Source of the DNA: Actinospica acidithermotolerans
GTDB taxonomy: Bacteria > Actinomycetota > Actinomycetes > Streptomycetales > Catenulisporaceae
Length of the DNA stretch: 64,000 nucleotides
Direction: 5' to 3'
NCBI RefSeq assembly: GCF_018139625.1
Contig: NZ_JAGSOH010000002.1
Span: 120,566-184,565, forward strand
Part shown: in pieces, positions 47,318 through 56,120 of the stretch
How the letters are laid out: each line of letters begins with the position of its first letter
How positions within the stretch are numbered: position 1 is the first letter of the stretch
Notes under the pieces: generated by a model
Seen by the model: the letters and a program-made list of their open reading frames with translations, nothing else
Databases searched by the model: none
Told to the model about the DNA's origin: nothing
Program-made: the position numbers and the translations under genes

Positions 47318-48203
47318 CGGGGATTTCCAGAGTATGCCCGAGCGGATCCGCGTGCAGGTCGGCGAGCGGCAGGTCACGCTCTCCCACCTGGGAAAGCCGC
47401 TCTGGCCGGGGTTCAGCAAGGCCGAGGTGCTCGACTACTACCTGAAGGTCGCCGACGTGCTCGTTCCGCACGTGCGACGGCGGCCCGCCTCCTTCCTGCG
47501 CTGCCCGACGGGTGCCGACGGGCCGCTGTTCTTCACGCACGAGGCGCCCGACGGCCTGCCGAACTGGATCGCCACCGCCGCGAAGGGCAAGCACACGCAG
47601 GTCTCCCTCGACGACACGCCCACCCTGATCAGCGTCGTCAATGCCTACTGCGTGGAGCTGCACGTGCCGCAGTGGACCGCCGACACCGGCCCCGACCTGC
47701 ACGACCGGCTCATCTTCGACCTGGACCCGGGCGACGGCGCCGACATGACCACCTGCGCGCGCGTGGGGCTGCTCGTCCACGAGCAGCTGCGCGCGGACGG
47801 GCTGACCGGCGTGCCGGTGACCAGCGGCGGGCTCGGCCTGCACGTCTACGTCGCACTCGACCCGCCGTGGCGCGTCACGGATGCGACCGGCTACGCGAAG
47901 AGCCTCGCCCAGCGCCTGACCTCCGCGCACCGCGACCTGATCACCTTCACGCGCGGGGCCAGGGCGCGGTCGGGCGGCCGCGTCCTGGTCGACTGGCAGC
48001 AGAACATAAGCCGCGCCACGACCTCCGCGCCGTACACGCTCAGGATCCGCGACGCGGCGCCCGGGGTGTCGGCCCCGGTGACCTGGCGCGAGGTGGAGCA
48101 GGCCACGAAGCGGCCGTTCGCGTTCACCCCGGCCGACGTTGTGGCACGGATCACCGAGCACGGCGATCACGCCCTCGGCCTGCTCGAACCCGCGCCCTAC
48201 TGA
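47313..48203 (+). CDS. Stand-alone LigD-type DNA/RNA polymerase (primase-polymerase domain)
   Basis: 296 residues. LSHLGKPLWPGFSKAEVLDY, RRPASFLRCPTGADGPLFFT, catalytic Asp pair in RLIFDLDPGDGADM, and nucleotide-binding GGLGLHVYVALDP are the LigD-pol signatures. The C-terminus has VDWQQNISRATTSAPYTLR. It fills ends with NTPs during NHEJ. ATG at 47313 or 47334 (MPERIRVQVG) are both possible. Split from the ligase, which lies in the divergent ku operon. Confidence 0.92.
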   Translation: MYGDFQSMPERIRVQVGERQVTLSHLGKPLWPGFSKAEVLDYYLKVADVLVPHVRRRPASFLRCPTGADGPLFFTHEAPDGLPNWIATAAKGKHTQVSLDDTPTLISVVNAYCVELHVPQWTADTGPDLHDRLIFDLDPGDGADMTTCARVGLLVHEQLRADGLTGVPVTSGGLGLHVYVALDPPWRVTDATGYAKSLAQRLTSAHRDLITFTRGARARSGGRVLVDWQQNISRATTSAPYTLRIRDAAPGVSAPVTWREVEQATKRPFAFTPADVVARITEHGDHALGLLEPAPY

Positions 48204-48252
48204 CCGTCAGGTCGCCGGGCCCGGGCGATGTCGCCGGGATCACGCACCCCTG

Positions 48253-48276
48253 AATGCGCATCGCAGATTCGTATTT
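48253..48276 (-). promoter_or_regulatory. Candidate NsrR operator before nsrR
   Basis: Read on the minus strand this 24-mer begins AAATACGAATCT and agrees at 18 of 24 positions with the site before hmp (48803-48826). It ends 15 bases before the nsrR ATG, placing it over the promoter/ribosome site, consistent with autorepression. Confidence 0.65.
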
Positions 48277-48291
48277 GGTAGCGTGATCGCC

Positions 48292-48732
48292 ATGAAGCTG
48301 ACGAAGTTCACTGATCTGTCACTGCGGGCCGTGATGCGGCTCGCGGTGGCCGAGGGGGACTCGTCGCTGACGACGCGCGAGGTGGCCGAGGCCATGGACG
48401 TGCCCTACACCCACATGGCGAAGGCGGTCAGCCGCCTGCAGCACCTCGGCGTCGTCGAGGCGCGGCGCGGCCGGGGCGGCGGGCTCGGACTGACGGCCCT
48501 GGGCCGGCGGGCCACCGTCGGCTGGCTGGTCCGCGAACTCGAAGGCGAGGACGAGGTGGTCGCCTGCGAGGGCGAGCAGCCGTGTCCGCTGCGCGCCGCC
48601 TGCCGACTGCGCTCCGCACTGCGGCGGGCGCAGGAGTCCTTCTACGCCGAACTCGACACGCTGTCCGTGGCCGAGCTCTCCGCCTCCCCCGCCGGCCCGG
48701 TGCTGCTGAGCCTGTCCGGCCGCGCCAACTGA
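48292..48732 (+). CDS. nsrR: Rrf2-family nitric oxide sensor NsrR
   Basis: 146 residues. N-terminal wHTH MKLTKFTDLSLRAVMRLAVA, REVAEAMDVPYTHMAKAVSR. Iron-sulfur ligands Cys92, Cys98 and Cys104 (spacing C-x5-C-x5-C) match NsrR of Streptomyces. NO attacks the cluster and lifts repression of hmp. ATG at 48292 chosen; a GTG three codons upstream is possible. hmp follows 111 bases later, with matching operator sites before both genes. Confidence 0.92.
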   Translation: MKLTKFTDLSLRAVMRLAVAEGDSSLTTREVAEAMDVPYTHMAKAVSRLQHLGVVEARRGRGGGLGLTALGRRATVGWLVRELEGEDEVVACEGEQPCPLRAACRLRSALRRAQESFYAELDTLSVAELSASPAGPVLLSLSGRAN

Positions 48733-48802
48733 CCCGAAGGTCCCGCAGCGACGGTGCGACGGAGCGCCGCTGAATGCTGCCTCAAGCATGCCGTGCCGCC
48801 TT

Positions 48803-48826
48803 AAATACGCATCTTAGATACCAATT
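48803..48826 (+). promoter_or_regulatory. Candidate NsrR operator before hmp
   Basis: AAATACGCATCTTAGATACC begins the site; the core ATCTTAGAT is a dyad. It is AT-rich against the local composition, and ends 17 bases before the hmp start. The 18/24 match with the site before nsrR supports one regulator for both. Confidence 0.68.
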
Positions 48827-48843
48827 AAGCTCGAAGGATCGCC

Positions 48844-50049
48844 ATGCTCTCCGAACAGTCCGCTCCGGTCATCCGCGCCACCCTGCCCATGGTCGGCGCC
48901 TCCATCGACGAGATCACCGAGCTCTTCTACGCGAAGCTCTTCGAGGCCCACCCCGAGCTGCTGCGCGACCTGTTCAACCGCGGCAACCAGGCCAACGGCG
49001 AGCAGCGCCGGACGCTGGCCGGCTCCATCGCGGCGTTCGCCGGCGCGCTGATCGCGAACCCCGAGGCGCGGCCGGACGCCATGCTGGCGCGGATCGCGCA
49101 CAAGCACACCTCGCTCGGCGTCACGTCCGAGCAGTACAAGGTCGTGCACAAGCACCTGTTCGCGGCGATCGTCGACGTGCTCGGCGACGCCGTCACCCCG
49201 GAGGTCGCCGCGGCCTGGGACGAGGTCTACTGGCTGATGGCCAACGCGCTCATCGCCATCGAGGCGCGGGCCTACGAGCAGGCGGCCGTCGCTGAGGGCG
49301 AGGTCTGGCGCCGCATGGTGATCGCCGAGCGGCAGGAGGAGACGGCGGACGCGGTCTCCCTCGTGCTGCGGCTGCCCGACGGCGCGCCCGCCGGCGATTT
49401 CCTGCCGGGGCAGTACGTGAGCGTCCAGGTGGAGCTGCCTGACGGCGCTAAGCAGATCCGCCAGTACAGCCTCTCCTGCGCTCCCGGCCGGCCGAACTGG
49501 CGCATCACGGTCAAGCGGGTGCGTGGCGGGAACGCTCCGGAGGGCGAGGTCTCCACGTGGCTGCACGAGCACGCCCGGCCCGGCGACCTGCTGACCGTCT
49601 CCCTCCCGGCCGGCGACCTGGTGCTGCCCGAGGGGGACGGCCCGCTGCTGCTGGCCTCCGCCGGCATCGGCTGCACTCCGATGCTCGCGCTGCTCGACCA
49701 CCTCGCCGCGAGCGGCACGGACCGGCGCATCTCCGTGCTGCACGCCGACCGCACGCCGGAGGACCACGCGCACCGCGACGAGCAGCGCCGCCTGGTCGAC
49801 GGCCTGCCTGGCGCGGCCCTGCACCTCTGGTACGAGGACGCGCCCGAGAGCCTGCCCGCCGGGGCGAACCTCGGCTTCACCGACCTCGGCTCCCCCGGCG
49901 CGCCGGAGCTGCCGGAGAACCTGACCGTTCTGCTGTGCGGCCCGCTCCCCTTCATGCGCGCCGTGCGCGGCCAGCTGATCGAGCGCGGCGTGCCGGCGTC
50001 AGCCATCCATTACGAGGTCTTCGGTCCGGACCTCTGGCTGGCTGCCTGA
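48844..50049 (+). CDS. hmp: Flavohemoglobin, nitric oxide dioxygenase
   Basis: 401 residues. Globin domain (about 1-137) with ITELFYAKLFE (B10 Tyr) and proximal His in AHKHTSLGVTSEQY; FAD domain with IRQYSLSCAPG (RxYS motif) and NAD domain with GIGCTPMLALLDHL and VLLCGPLPFMRAV. It oxidises NO to nitrate. Preceded by AAGGATCGCC and an NsrR-like site. Confidence 0.96.
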   Translation: MLSEQSAPVIRATLPMVGASIDEITELFYAKLFEAHPELLRDLFNRGNQANGEQRRTLAGSIAAFAGALIANPEARPDAMLARIAHKHTSLGVTSEQYKVVHKHLFAAIVDVLGDAVTPEVAAAWDEVYWLMANALIAIEARAYEQAAVAEGEVWRRMVIAERQEETADAVSLVLRLPDGAPAGDFLPGQYVSVQVELPDGAKQIRQYSLSCAPGRPNWRITVKRVRGGNAPEGEVSTWLHEHARPGDLLTVSLPAGDLVLPEGDGPLLLASAGIGCTPMLALLDHLAASGTDRRISVLHADRTPEDHAHRDEQRRLVDGLPGAALHLWYEDAPESLPAGANLGFTDLGSPGAPELPENLTVLLCGPLPFMRAVRGQLIERGVPASAIHYEVFGPDLWLAA

Positions 50050-50055
50050 TCGGCC

Positions 50056-51387
50056 TCAGGCCGAGGACGCGGCGGGCTCGGGTACCGGGACCTGGGCCGC
50101 GCGGGCCGCGTCGTGGCCGCGCTCCGGGGCGAGGCGGCCGGCGACCTCCGGAGCGAGGCGGAGCAGCGCGGCGGCGGCCACGATCGACAGGGCCAGGCAG
50201 CCGATCCAGACCGGCGTTCCGCCGAGGGCCGCGAACGCGATGCCGCCGGTCAGCGGTGCGAGGACCGCACTGCCCGACCAAGCGATCTGGTAGACGCCCT
50301 GGTAACGGCCGCGCAGGTGGGACGGCGCGAGCTGGGCCACGAGCGCGGAGGCGATCGGCGTATTGCCGATCTCGCCGATGGTCCAGACGGTGACGGAGAG
50401 GGCGAAGACGCCGAGGCTGCCGCCCAGCAGCGGAACGGCCATGCCGAGTCCCATCACGAGACCCGAGGACGCGATGACCTGTACGGTCGGGAAGCGCTCG
50501 AGCCAGCGTACGAGAGGGAGTTGCAGGGCGACGATGAGCACGCCGTTGATCGCGCTGATGTAACCGACGTGGGCAGCGCTCAGTCCGTCCTTGGCCATGG
50601 CCATCGGCTGCGCGGCGTTGCATTGCTGGAAGACGAGCAACTGCAGGAAGAACACGGCGACGAAGCCCACGAAGACGCGGTCGCGCAGGACTGTGCGCAG
50701 GCCGTCGCGGGCCGCGGGCCCCGAGCCCTTGGACTCGCTCGCAGCAGACGCCGACACCGGCACCGCCTGCGGCGTCGTGTCGTGCACGAAGACCGCCATC
50801 AGAACGACGCAGAGCAGCGTCGAGGCCGCGTCCGCGTAGAAGAGCGCGCGGTAGCCGAATGCGACGACGAGACCGATCGACATGCTGGCTACGGCGAAGC
50901 CGAGGTTGATGGCCCAGTAGTTGAGCCCGTATGCGCGCACGCGCTGCGCGGGCGGCACGATGTCGGCGATCATCGCGGACGTCGCGGGCCGGAAGGCGTT
51001 GGTGACCAGGCCGACCGTGAGCGCGCCGAGGCACAGCCAGAGCGGCGAGCGGGCGTATCCGAGGGCGAGGATGCTCGCGGCGTTGGCGGTGAGCGAGGCG
51101 ACGAGCGTCGGCTTGCGGCCGATCCGGTCCGCGAGCACGCCGCCCACCACGCCGGACACGCTCGCGCCGACGCCGTAGAGCGCGGCGACCAGGCCCGCGA
51201 ACGCGGCGCTGCGGTGCATCGGCCCGGTCAGGTAGTAGGCGAGCAGCGGCAGCACGAAGGAGCCGAGCCGGTTCACGAGCGTGCCGAGCCAGATCCACCA
51301 GAACGCCGAGGGCAGTCCGCCGAACGCGCCTCGGGCGGCGCCCCGCATCCGGCCGGCCGCGTTCGAGGTCCTCGACATCCGCATCAT
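50056..51387 (-). CDS. MFS transporter (drug/metabolite exporter type)
   Basis: 443 residues, twelve hydrophobic helices in two halves. MFS motif A GGVLADRIGRKPTLVA in loop 2-3 and its counterpart in the second half. The linker (PVSASAASESKGSGPAARDG) is flexible. Start at 51387 (three close Met codons 51387/51384/51378). It converges on hmp with only 6 bases between stops. Substrate unknown. Confidence 0.87.
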   Translation of the reverse strand: MMRMSRTSNAAGRMRGAARGAFGGLPSAFWWIWLGTLVNRLGSFVLPLLAYYLTGPMHRSAAFAGLVAALYGVGASVSGVVGGVLADRIGRKPTLVASLTANAASILALGYARSPLWLCLGALTVGLVTNAFRPATSAMIADIVPPAQRVRAYGLNYWAINLGFAVASMSIGLVVAFGYRALFYADAASTLLCVVLMAVFVHDTTPQAVPVSASAASESKGSGPAARDGLRTVLRDRVFVGFVAVFFLQLLVFQQCNAAQPMAMAKDGLSAAHVGYISAINGVLIVALQLPLVRWLERFPTVQVIASSGLVMGLGMAVPLLGGSLGVFALSVTVWTIGEIGNTPIASALVAQLAPSHLRGRYQGVYQIAWSGSAVLAPLTGGIAFAALGGTPVWIGCLALSIVAAAALLRLAPEVAGRLAPERGHDAARAAQVPVPEPAASSA

Positions 51388-51561
51388 CCGCCCCGAATCC
51401 GTAATAGGTGCAACCGCGCTGTGGCAGCATACCGGCGCACCTGTGTGGTGGCGAGCGGATTTCCGTTGCACGCTTCGAGGTGGGGCGAACCCTGTACCGG
51501 AGTGTTCCCGGTGGCGGGTGGTACGGTGGCGCCGATTCCAGCTGTTGACGGAGACGAGGGC

Positions 51562-52809
51562 GTGGTGCGCGTGGCGATCGAAGGGCTGGCCGCGATCCAG
51601 GAGGGGCTCGCAGAGCTCTACCGCGACCTTCATCAGCACCCGGAGTTGTCCCTCCAGGAGACGCGCTCGGCCGCGCTCCTCGCGCAGGCGCTGCGGCCGA
51701 TGGGCTACGAGGTCACCGAGAAGGTCGGCGGGACCGGCGTGGTCGGCGTGCTGAGCAACGGCGAGGGGCCGACGGTCATGCTGCGGGCCGACTTCGACGC
51801 GCTGCCGGTCGAGGAGAAGACCGGCCTGCCGTACGCCAGCACGGTCCGCGGCATCGACAAGGACGGACGCGAGGTGCCGGTGATGCACGCGTGCGGGCAC
51901 GACATGCACGCGGCCTGTCTCGTCGGCGCGGCGTCGCTGCTCGCTTCGGCCAGGGACACGTGGCACGGCACGCTGCTGATCGTCTTCCAGCCCGCCGAGG
52001 AGCTCGCGTGCGGCGCTCGGAACATGGTCGAGGACGGGCTCTTCGAGCGCTTCCCGAAGCCCTCAATCGTGCTCGGACAGCACGTCGCACCGCTGCCGGC
52101 GGGTTTCATCGGCTACGGCAGCGGGCCGTTGATGGCCGGCTCGGACACCGTGAGCGTGACGCTGCACGGTCGCGGCGGGCACGGCTCGCGGCCTGAGGCG
52201 GCGGTCGATCCGGTGCTCATGGCGGCGAACGTCGTCACCCGGCTGCAGGGCATCGTCTCGCGGGAGGTTCCGCCGTCCGAGACCGCCGTCGTCACCGTGG
52301 GCCGGCTCAGCGCCGGGAGCAAGCCGAACATCATCCCGGACGACGCAGAGCTCGGCATCAACATCCGCGCGAAGACGGAGCACACGCGCAAGCTCGTGAT
52401 GGATGCGGTCGAGCGCATCGTGCGCGCCGAGTCCGCCGCCGGCGCCGCCGTCCGCGAGCCCGACATCGCGTGGGAGGAGAGCGCTCCCGTCCTGGTGAGC
52501 GACCCCGACGCGACGACGGCGACGCTCGCCGCGCTCACGGAGCACTTCGGCCCCGAGCGCATCCTGCCGATGCCGCCGGTCACGGCCAGCGAGGACGTCG
52601 GGGTGTTCGGCGCGGCCATCGGCGTGCCGACGGTGTTCTGGTTCTGGGGCGGGATCGAGCCGGACGTGGTGTTCCAGGCGCTCGCGGAGAACACCATCGA
52701 CAAGCTGCCCGCCAACCACTCCCCGCACTTCGCGCCGCTGATCGAGCCGACGCTCGGCACGGGCGTCGAGGCTCTGGTCACGGCCGCCCTGGCCTGGCTC
52801 GGCTCGTAA
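51562..52809 (+). CDS. M20-family amidohydrolase (aminoacylase/hippurate hydrolase-like)
   Basis: 415 residues. DLHQHPELSLQETRSAALLA, metal-site HACGHDMHAACLVGAASLL, QPAEELACGARNMVEDGL, dimerisation domain with GRGGHGSRPEAAVDPVLMAA and C-terminal NHSPHFAP. These are the dinuclear-metal motifs of M20D enzymes that split N-acyl amino acids. GTG at 51562 (51565 and 51571 are alternatives). The 3' end overlaps the convergent MFS gene by 32 nt. Confidence 0.92.
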   Translation: MVRVAIEGLAAIQEGLAELYRDLHQHPELSLQETRSAALLAQALRPMGYEVTEKVGGTGVVGVLSNGEGPTVMLRADFDALPVEEKTGLPYASTVRGIDKDGREVPVMHACGHDMHAACLVGAASLLASARDTWHGTLLIVFQPAEELACGARNMVEDGLFERFPKPSIVLGQHVAPLPAGFIGYGSGPLMAGSDTVSVTLHGRGGHGSRPEAAVDPVLMAANVVTRLQGIVSREVPPSETAVVTVGRLSAGSKPNIIPDDAELGINIRAKTEHTRKLVMDAVERIVRAESAAGAAVREPDIAWEESAPVLVSDPDATTATLAALTEHFGPERILPMPPVTASEDVGVFGAAIGVPTVFWFWGGIEPDVVFQALAENTIDKLPANHSPHFAPLIEPTLGTGVEALVTAALAWLGS

Positions 52810-54193
52810 CCGCGATCACCAGCGCGAAGCCCGTGATGCCAACGCCGATCCAGGCCGCCGACGTGTATCCCTCGCTGCTGGGGAAGACCGCGCCGGCCGC
52901 CGTGTACGCGGCGAGAATCAGGGCGCTGAGCGTGCTGCCGAGCGAGAATCCGATGCTGCGCACGACCTGGTTGACGCCCATCGCCCCGGCGGTCTCCTCG
53001 GCGGGTGTCACGGCGAGGATGACGGCCGGCATCGCTGCCGAGAACGCACCGACGCCGAAACCGAGCAGCGACATGGCGACGAGCGGCCCCGCGATGTCGC
53101 CGCGGTCGATCGCGAACACGACGAACGCGACGAGCACGACCGCCGTCGAGACGATCAGCAGGGCGTGCGCGGACATGCGCTTGCGAACACGTGGGCTGAT
53201 TCGCCCGGCGACGAATCCGAGGATCGAGAACGGCACCAGGAAGAGGCCGGCGGTGAAGGTGCTCAGGCCGAAGCCGTAGCCGACGGCCTGCGGCGTCTGG
53301 ACGTAGCGCGTGATGCAGCTGAGCAGCAGGTACATTCCGGCTCCGGCGACGAGCATGGCCGCGTTCGCCCCGGCGACGGCCCGATGGCGCAGCAGGCGCA
53401 GATTGACCAGCGGCACGGTCAGCCTGCGCTCGCGCATCACCCATCCCGCGAGCAGTAGGACGGCGACCAGCGCGAGAACCAGGGCCACGCCGAGGTGGCG
53501 CTGTAGAAGGGCTGGTTCGCCGAGGATGAGCAGCAGCACGAGCAGACCGGCCGCGAGGAGCAGGCTCGCGATCGCGTCCGGCTTGGGCGCGGACGGCTGG
53601 CTCGACTCCGGGAAGGCGCGGACGGCAGCCGCGAACGCGATCGTGGTCAGCACGAGCCCGACGGCGTACGCCGCCCGGATTCCGCCGACGTCGGTCAGAT
53701 AGCCGGCCAGCGGATATCCGACGCCCACGCCGACGGTCGAGGCCACCGAGACCATCGCGATCGTCGAAGCGGCACGGTCGCCGTCGAGGTGCTCGCGGGC
53801 GGCGGCGATCATCAGCGGCACCATCGCCAGCCCGCAGCCCGCCGCGGCCCGGCCGACGAGCAGGAACCCGAGCGAGAGCGGGAGAACCGCCAGCGCGCTG
53901 CCCGCGACGACCACCCCGAGCGTGCCGAGGAAGACCGCGCGGCGCCGCGGGCCGGTGCCGAGGCGGCCGAGCACGGGCGTGGCCACGGCCCCGGTGAGCA
54001 GGGCGATCGTGAGCGTCCATTGGGCGGCCGCGAGCGAGACGTGCAGGGTGATGGCGACGCTCGTGATCAGCGGCGAGCCGAGGCTGCTGGAGATCGCGAC
54101 GACCAGCGCGATCAGCAGCAGCGTGCGCGGCAGTGCCCTGATCCGGTCGTCGTCCCTCGCCACGGTCCCGGCGGCCATCGGCTCGCTGGTCAC
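52778..54193 (-). CDS. MFS transporter, DHA2-like
   Basis: 471 residues, about 14 hydrophobic segments. WTLTIALLTGAVATPVLGRL and LGTGPRRRAVFLGTLGVVVA (motif A region), then VASTVGVGVGYPLAGYL (motif C type, antiporter). Multidrug exporter family. The TetR gene precedes it on the same strand with a 4-nt overlap, so it is expressed with its probable repressor. Confidence 0.9.
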   Translation of the reverse strand: MTSEPMAAGTVARDDDRIRALPRTLLLIALVVAISSSLGSPLITSVAITLHVSLAAAQWTLTIALLTGAVATPVLGRLGTGPRRRAVFLGTLGVVVAGSALAVLPLSLGFLLVGRAAAGCGLAMVPLMIAAAREHLDGDRAASTIAMVSVASTVGVGVGYPLAGYLTDVGGIRAAYAVGLVLTTIAFAAAVRAFPESSQPSAPKPDAIASLLLAAGLLVLLLILGEPALLQRHLGVALVLALVAVLLLAGWVMRERRLTVPLVNLRLLRHRAVAGANAAMLVAGAGMYLLLSCITRYVQTPQAVGYGFGLSTFTAGLFLVPFSILGFVAGRISPRVRKRMSAHALLIVSTAVVLVAFVVFAIDRGDIAGPLVAMSLLGFGVGAFSAAMPAVILAVTPAEETAGAMGVNQVVRSIGFSLGSTLSALILAAYTAAGAVFPSSEGYTSAAWIGVGITGFALVIAVTSRARPGRP

Positions 54194-54774
54194 CGGTTCG
54201 TCTCACTGGTGATGTGCTCGAACAGCCCCGGCTGGATCCGGGTGCCCACGCCGTGCGCCCAGGGTTCGTCCGCCTCGCGGGCCTGCAGCGCGGCGCCGTT
54301 GTTGAGCAGCATTCCGAAGGCCAGGAAGGATTTCACGGTCACCGGATCGAGCCCGGAACGCTCGGAGACCGTGTCCCACATCCGCGAGAAGCAGTCGCGC
54401 ACGGCCTCGCGCACCTCGTCGTCGCTCGCCGCCGCGAACCCCTGCAGCTGGAGCAGGAGCGCGGTGCGGTCCGCCAGCAGGCCGTCGTAGGTGCGGCCCA
54501 TCTCCGCCAGCGCCTCGATCCCGGTCCGGTCCCCGGCCGCCTCCCGCATCCGGTCGATCAGCCGGTCGAAGGCCTCCGTCACCACCTGGATGAAAAGCTT
54601 CTTCTTCGAGCCGAACAGCCGGAAAACATAGGCCTGCGTGATCTCCGCGCGCCGGGCGATCGTCTCGGTCGAGGTGCCGTGCAGGCCGCCGATCGCGAAC
54701 TCCCGCGCCGCGATGGCCAGGATCTGCGCCCGCCGCTCGGCCGCAGTCATCTTCCGCGTCCCCGTCATAGCCAT
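54190..54774 (-). CDS. TetR-family repressor of the MFS operon
   Basis: 194 residues. N-terminal HTH: ERRAQILAIAAREFAIGGLH, GTSTETIARRAEITQAYVFR, LFGSKKKLFIQVVTEAFDRL. Helical ligand domain follows. Its stop overlaps the MFS start by 4 nt. An imperfect palindrome sits directly upstream of its start. Confidence 0.92.
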   Translation of the reverse strand: MAMTGTRKMTAAERRAQILAIAAREFAIGGLHGTSTETIARRAEITQAYVFRLFGSKKKLFIQVVTEAFDRLIDRMREAAGDRTGIEALAEMGRTYDGLLADRTALLLQLQGFAAASDDEVREAVRDCFSRMWDTVSERSGLDPVTVKSFLAFGMLLNNGAALQAREADEPWAHGVGTRIQPGLFEHITSETNR

Positions 54775-54782
54775 GCGTTCAT

Positions 54783-54805
54783 GTTACTGGTCACTAACAA
54801 GTAAC
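54783..54805. promoter_or_regulatory. Candidate TetR operator
   Basis: GTTACT (54783-54788) and AGTAAC (54800-54805) are inverted arms 11 bases apart, 9 bases upstream of the tetR start codon. Spacing and position are typical of TetR autoregulation. Confidence 0.55.
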
Positions 54806-54893
54806 CGAAAACCGGCACGTAGCCGCGGCGCACGTCCTCCGCTATGTTCTCCCTTACGTGATCCATCCGGACCCGCAGACGAGCGGAGGCCCT

Positions 54894-56066
54894 GTGCGTA
54901 TCGGCCTGCTGACCAGGGAGTTCCCGCCCGACGTTTACGGCGGGGCGGGTGTTCACGTGGAGTTCCTCGCCCGCGAGTTGCAGACGCTGGCCGACGTGCG
55001 CGTGCACGCCTGGGGCAGCGCGAAGGCGGCCGAGGACCCGCCGCATGTGCTGCGGCACGCGGCCGACCCGGCCCTCGCCGACGCGAACGAGGCGCTGCGC
55101 AGCCTGTCGATCGACCTCGGCATGGCCGCGGGCGTCGCCGACCGCGACCTCGTCCACTCGCACACCTGGTACGCCAACCTCGGCGGCCACCTCGCCAAGC
55201 TGCTCTACGGCATCCCGCACGTGATGACCGCGCACTCGCTCGAACCGCTGCGGCCCTGGAAGGCCGAGCAGCTCGGCGGCGGCTACGCGCTCTCCAGCTG
55301 GGCCGAGCGCACCGCGATCGAGGCCGCCGACGCGGTCATCGCCGTGTCCGAGGGGATGCGCGCGGACATCCTGGGCTGCTACCCGGCCATCGATCCGGCG
55401 CGGGTGCGCGTCGTGCACAACGGGATCGACACCGAGCTCTACAAGCCGGTGCGGGAGCTTGACGCGCTGATCAAGAACGGCGTGGACCCGGACCGGCCCT
55501 ACGTGCTGTTCGTCGGGCGCATCACCCGGCAGAAGGGCGTGCCGCACCTGCTGCGCGCGGCCCGCTCGCTCAACCCGTCCGCGCAGCTCGTGCTGTGTGC
55601 GGGCGCGCCGGACACCCCGGCGATCGACCAGGAGTTCCGCGGTCTCGTCGAGGAGCTGCGGCAGACCAGGGACGGCGTGATCTGGATCCCGGAGATGCTG
55701 CCTCGCCGCGAGGTCGTCCAGCTGCTGACGAACGCCGCGCTGTTCGCCTGCCCCTCGGTCTACGAGCCGCTCGGCATCGTGAACCTCGAGGCGATGGCCT
55801 GCGGGACGCCGGTGGTCGCCTCGGCGGTCGGCGGGATCCCCGAGGTCGTCGTCGACGGGGTGACCGGCCGCCTGGTCGGCTACGACGAATCGGATCCGGC
55901 GGCGTTTGAACGCTCCCTGGCCGAGGCAATCGAATCCGTACTGGCCGACCCCGCCGCCGCGCGGCGGATGGGCGAGGCCGGGCGCGAGCGCGCGGTGCGG
56001 GAGTTCGGCTGGGACGCGATCGCCCGCCGGACGGCGGCGGTGTACGAGGAGATCCTGCGGAAGTGA
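54894..56066 (+). CDS. glgA: Glycogen synthase / maltose-1-phosphate synthase (GT4)
   Basis: 390 residues. MRIGLLTREFPPDVYGGAGV opens it; VGRITRQKGVPHLLRAA and EPLGIVNLEAMACGTPVVAS (E-x7-E) are the GT4 motifs. This short actinobacterial type corresponds to GlgM of mycobacteria, which uses ADP-glucose and glucose-1-phosphate to make maltose-1-phosphate for GlgE. GTG at 54894 has GGAGG 5 bases upstream. 54 bases before glgC; both act on ADP-glucose. Confidence 0.94.
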   Translation: MRIGLLTREFPPDVYGGAGVHVEFLARELQTLADVRVHAWGSAKAAEDPPHVLRHAADPALADANEALRSLSIDLGMAAGVADRDLVHSHTWYANLGGHLAKLLYGIPHVMTAHSLEPLRPWKAEQLGGGYALSSWAERTAIEAADAVIAVSEGMRADILGCYPAIDPARVRVVHNGIDTELYKPVRELDALIKNGVDPDRPYVLFVGRITRQKGVPHLLRAARSLNPSAQLVLCAGAPDTPAIDQEFRGLVEELRQTRDGVIWIPEMLPRREVVQLLTNAALFACPSVYEPLGIVNLEAMACGTPVVASAVGGIPEVVVDGVTGRLVGYDESDPAAFERSLAEAIESVLADPAAARRMGEAGRERAVREFGWDAIARRTAAVYEEILRK

Positions 56067-56120
56067 CGACCTTCCGGCGGCGCGATCGGCCGCCGGAGCT
56101 GCGGACCTAAAGGGGCGGCG

